Below, one piece after another: positions 62,021-64,000 of a DNA stretch of 64,000 bases; within the stretch, counting starts at the first letter, position 1; each line of letters begins with the position of its first letter. The DNA lies in assembly GCF_022369515.1 (NCBI RefSeq), contig NZ_CP059724.1:1860001-1924000 (forward strand). Reading direction: 5' to 3'. The translations under genes were made by a program, and so were the position numbers. The notes under the pieces were generated by a model. It was given only the letters and a program-made list of their open reading frames with translations. It was not told the origin of the DNA and did not search any database. This stretch comes from Paenibacillus sp. 19GGS1-52 (lineage in GTDB: Bacteria; Bacillota; Bacilli; Paenibacillales; Paenibacillaceae).

Positions 62021-63754
62021 ATGAAGAAAAGTAAGAGTTTATTGCTCATGTTTGCACTGGTTCTCGTGATCAGCACTGCACTTGCAGGCTGTGGCGGAAA
62101 CAATACAAACAATGGCAGCAATGCTAACACGGGCAACACAGCTAATACAGGAAACACTGCCGACACTGGTAACACAGCTACTGACGAAAAGCTGGCTGCT
62201 GACCAAACGCTTAGAATTAACCTGTCCTCAGAGCCTCCAACATTTGACCCGGCTCAAGCACAAGACAGCCAAGCTAACACTGTTTTGAAAACAATGTATG
62301 AAGGCTTGACAAAAATGAATGATGAAACTGGTCAAGCTGAACCAGGCGTTGCTGAGAAATGGGAAGTTTCCGCTGATGGTTTGGTATACACCTTCCATTT
62401 ACGTGATTCCAAATGGAGCAATGGCGACCCAGTAACAGCAAATGACTTTGTATTTGCTTGGAATCGTGTACTTGATCCTAAAGCAGCACCAGCAGCACCA
62501 TATGCTTATCAATTGTACTACTTGAAGAATGGTGAGAAATATAACAGTGGTAAAGATGCAACAGTTAAGGATTTCAGTCAAGTAGGCGCAAAAGCTATTG
62601 ACGACAAAACACTTGAAGTTACTCTTGAGAATCCAACTCCTTACTTCCTTGGATTGCTTTCTTTCTACACTTACTACCCTGTACACAAATCGGTAGAGGG
62701 TAACGCTAAATGGGCAACAAGCAAAGATACTATGATTGTTAACGGACCATTTACACTTACAGATTGGATTACCGGTCAATCCCTTGAAGTAACTAAGAAT
62801 GATAATTACTACGACAAAGATAATATCAAATTGAATAAAATTGAGTTCACACTGGTTAACAGTGGTGCAACCGAATTGCTGAGTTATAAGAGTGGAGAAC
62901 TTGATCGTGCCGGTGGCCCTAACGGTGAAATTCCTACCGAACAATTGCCAGTTGTATCGAAAGAGCTTCCTAATGAGTTCCAAAGAAAAGGTATCTCCAC
63001 AGTTTACTACTATGAATTTAATGTAACTGAGAAACCTTTTGACAATGCTAAGATTCGTAAAGCTTTGGCTATGACAATTGATCGCCAAGCCCTGATTGAC
63101 AATGTTACTCTGGGTGGACAATTGCCTGCATTTGGTTTCGTACCTCCAGGTATTGCTGGCGCTGCAGACGAATATCGCAATGAAGTGAAAGACAGCGGCT
63201 ACTTCACTGAAGATGTAGAACAAGCTAAAACATTGCTGGCAGAAGGTCTGAAAGAAGAAGGCCTAGATAAATTGCCACCAGTTACTTTGTCTTACAACAC
63301 AAGTGAAGGTCACAAAAAGATTGCTTTGGCAATCGGTGACATGTGGAAAACAAAATTGGGTATTGATGTGAAACTTGAGAATCAAGAATGGGCTGTATTT
63401 ATTGAAAATCGCCAGCACCTGAACTACCAAGTAGCACGTGCTGGTTGGTCTGCAGATTATAACGATCCAATGACTTTCCTTGATATGTGGGTAACAGGTG
63501 GTGGTAACAACACTACTGGTTACGCTAACCCTGCTTATGACAAACTGATCAGCGAAGCAAAAGCAAGCGGCGATAACAAAGTACGTAATGAGAAATTCGC
63601 TGCAGCAGAAAAAATATTGATTCAGGATGATATGGTTATCATTCCAATCTACTACTACACCAACAACTCTTTGGTTAAGGAATATCTTAAAGGTATCACC
63701 CTTGATTTCAGTGGTGCAGTTAACTTGACTAAAGCTTACTTGCTGGAACACTAA
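62021..63754 (+). CDS. oppA: Oligopeptide ABC transporter substrate-binding lipoprotein
   Basis: OppA captures peptides outside the membrane. The 577-residue protein has a lipoprotein signal with lipobox LAGC (C24). An Asn/Thr/Gly spacer (about 27-54) is encoded by three 18-nt tandem repeats (62126-62179), followed by the SBP_bac_5 fold. Blocks are SEPPTFDPAQAQDSQANTV, MYEGLTKMND, WSNGDPVTANDFVFAW, FNVTEKPFDNAKIRKAL and AGWSADYNDPMTFLDMW. ATG 62021 follows TAGGGGGAAC. The AT-rich, strongly biased codon use suggests high expression. A TATAAT lies at 61974-61979 with a poor -35. Confidence 0.94.
   Translation: MKKSKSLLLMFALVLVISTALAGCGGNNTNNGSNANTGNTANTGNTADTGNTATDEKLAADQTLRINLSSEPPTFDPAQAQDSQANTVLKTMYEGLTKMNDETGQAEPGVAEKWEVSADGLVYTFHLRDSKWSNGDPVTANDFVFAWNRVLDPKAAPAAPYAYQLYYLKNGEKYNSGKDATVKDFSQVGAKAIDDKTLEVTLENPTPYFLGLLSFYTYYPVHKSVEGNAKWATSKDTMIVNGPFTLTDWITGQSLEVTKNDNYYDKDNIKLNKIEFTLVNSGATELLSYKSGELDRAGGPNGEIPTEQLPVVSKELPNEFQRKGISTVYYYEFNVTEKPFDNAKIRKALAMTIDRQALIDNVTLGGQLPAFGFVPPGIAGAADEYRNEVKDSGYFTEDVEQAKTLLAEGLKEEGLDKLPPVTLSYNTSEGHKKIALAIGDMWKTKLGIDVKLENQEWAVFIENRQHLNYQVARAGWSADYNDPMTFLDMWVTGGGNNTTGYANPAYDKLISEAKASGDNKVRNEKFAAAEKILIQDDMVIIPIYYYTNNSLVKEYLKGITLDFSGAVNLTKAYLLEH
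62126..62179 (+). repeat. 18-nt tandem repeat inside oppA linker
   Basis: Three units (62126-62143, 62144-62161, 62162-62179) encode NTGNTA, NTGNTA and DTGNTA. They form the flexible spacer between lipid anchor and binding domain, and slippage could vary its length. Confidence 0.8.
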
Positions 63755-63810
63755 ATTAAATTTTAGTGCTACAACTAAAAAGTTAATTATCTGGAGTTAG
63801 TCCTTACTTC

Positions 63811-63850
63811 GGGATATATATGTGGATTACCATATATATCCCTTTTTTTT
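63811..63850 (+). terminator. Terminator or attenuator between oppA and oppB
   Basis: GGGATATATATG (63811-63822) pairs perfectly with CATATATATCCC (63831-63842), followed by eight T. It would reduce transporter transcripts relative to oppA, a common arrangement for binding-protein operons. Confidence 0.85.
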
Positions 63851-63972
63851 GTATGTCCGGCAGTTTGTAAAACATTTGCCTAATTTACATAAATTAGTAA
63901 ATGGACAAAAGGCTGCATTTCTCATAGAATCTAATTATGTGTTGAAATTTGTCAAAGGGGGTGCTGACGGGC

Positions 63973-64000
63973 ATGGCACGTTATATTGGAAACAAGTTGT
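63973..64000 (+). CDS. oppB: Start of an OppB-type permease gene (cut by window end)
   Basis: Only the first nine codons are visible, encoding MARYIGNKL, which matches the usual start of OppB/DppB peptide permeases. AAAGGGGGTG lies 11 nt upstream. Its position after oppA supports the call, but the body lies outside the window. Confidence 0.6.

Noticed and set aside
62399..63223. 274-codon frame antisense to oppA
   Set aside because: It arises from the strong codon bias of oppA. It has no start signals and no recognisable family.
1..64000. Mobile element, prophage or defence island
   Set aside because: I looked for transposases, integrases, phage structural genes, restriction-modification, toxin-antitoxin and abortive-infection genes. 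None is present, and gene order is mostly conserved chromosomal core.

Overview
The window is a chromosomal segment of a spore-forming member of the Bacillales, most likely Paenibacillus or a close relative. This is inferred from gene order and from sporulation proteins (YqfC, YqfD, RsfA, a YlaJ-type lipoprotein), frequent GTG/TTG starts and strong Shine-Dalgarno sites. No 16S or other direct species marker is present. Nearly all genes read on the + strand. No tRNA, 16S/23S, CRISPR array, transposase, phage or toxin-antitoxin module was seen.

Layout. 1-602: non-coding, with a degenerate hairpin repeat and a four-palindrome array. 603-12873: addB-addA-sbcD-sbcC, a tightly coupled DNA-end-processing and recombination operon. 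12874-13968: non-coding, with a branched terminator-like RNA and a second four-unit array. 13969-24804: hit, rpsU, yqeY, yqeZ, floA, one unknown gene, yqfC, yqfD, phoH, pgpH, ybeY, dgkA, cdd, following the Bacillus yqeY-cdd order. 24805-25532: a repeat-rich gap with a third four-palindrome array. 25533-34546: era, yqzL, recO, a T-box leader, glyQ, glyS, yqxD, dnaG, rpoD (GTPase, repair, glycyl-tRNA synthetase and the macromolecular synthesis operon). 34665-37830: a membrane protein, trmK, yqfO and the RNase P RNA gene. 37934-44993: accessory genes, namely a divergent aminotransferase/MocR pair, a subtilisin-family protease, small DUF genes and a lytic transglycosylase. 45200-47641: nifZ-thiI for thiouridine/thiamine sulfur transfer. 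47648-49861: two divergent TerC-family membrane proteins and a small membrane protein. 50048-56225: typA-ylaH, an LCP enzyme, a PPOX-family protein, ylaJ and a PIN-PhoH protein, an expanded version of the Bacillus yla cluster. 56622-61870: an orphan solute-binding protein, a coiled-coil exported protein, DUF2626, rsfA, panE and DUF3397. 62021-64000: oppA and the start of oppB.

The genes are mostly conserved housekeeping genes. What looks undescribed lies between them. Three intergenic arrays each hold four palindromic units. The units are alike within an array but differ between arrays. Centre-to-centre spacing is exactly 51/62/51 bp in two arrays and 51/52/51 in the third. Two further repeat families stand out: a 60-66 bp repeat whose arms run directly into the ribosome binding sites of hit and cdd, and an 85-87 bp hairpin element present three times. 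All of this was read by eye, without database searches or folding software.
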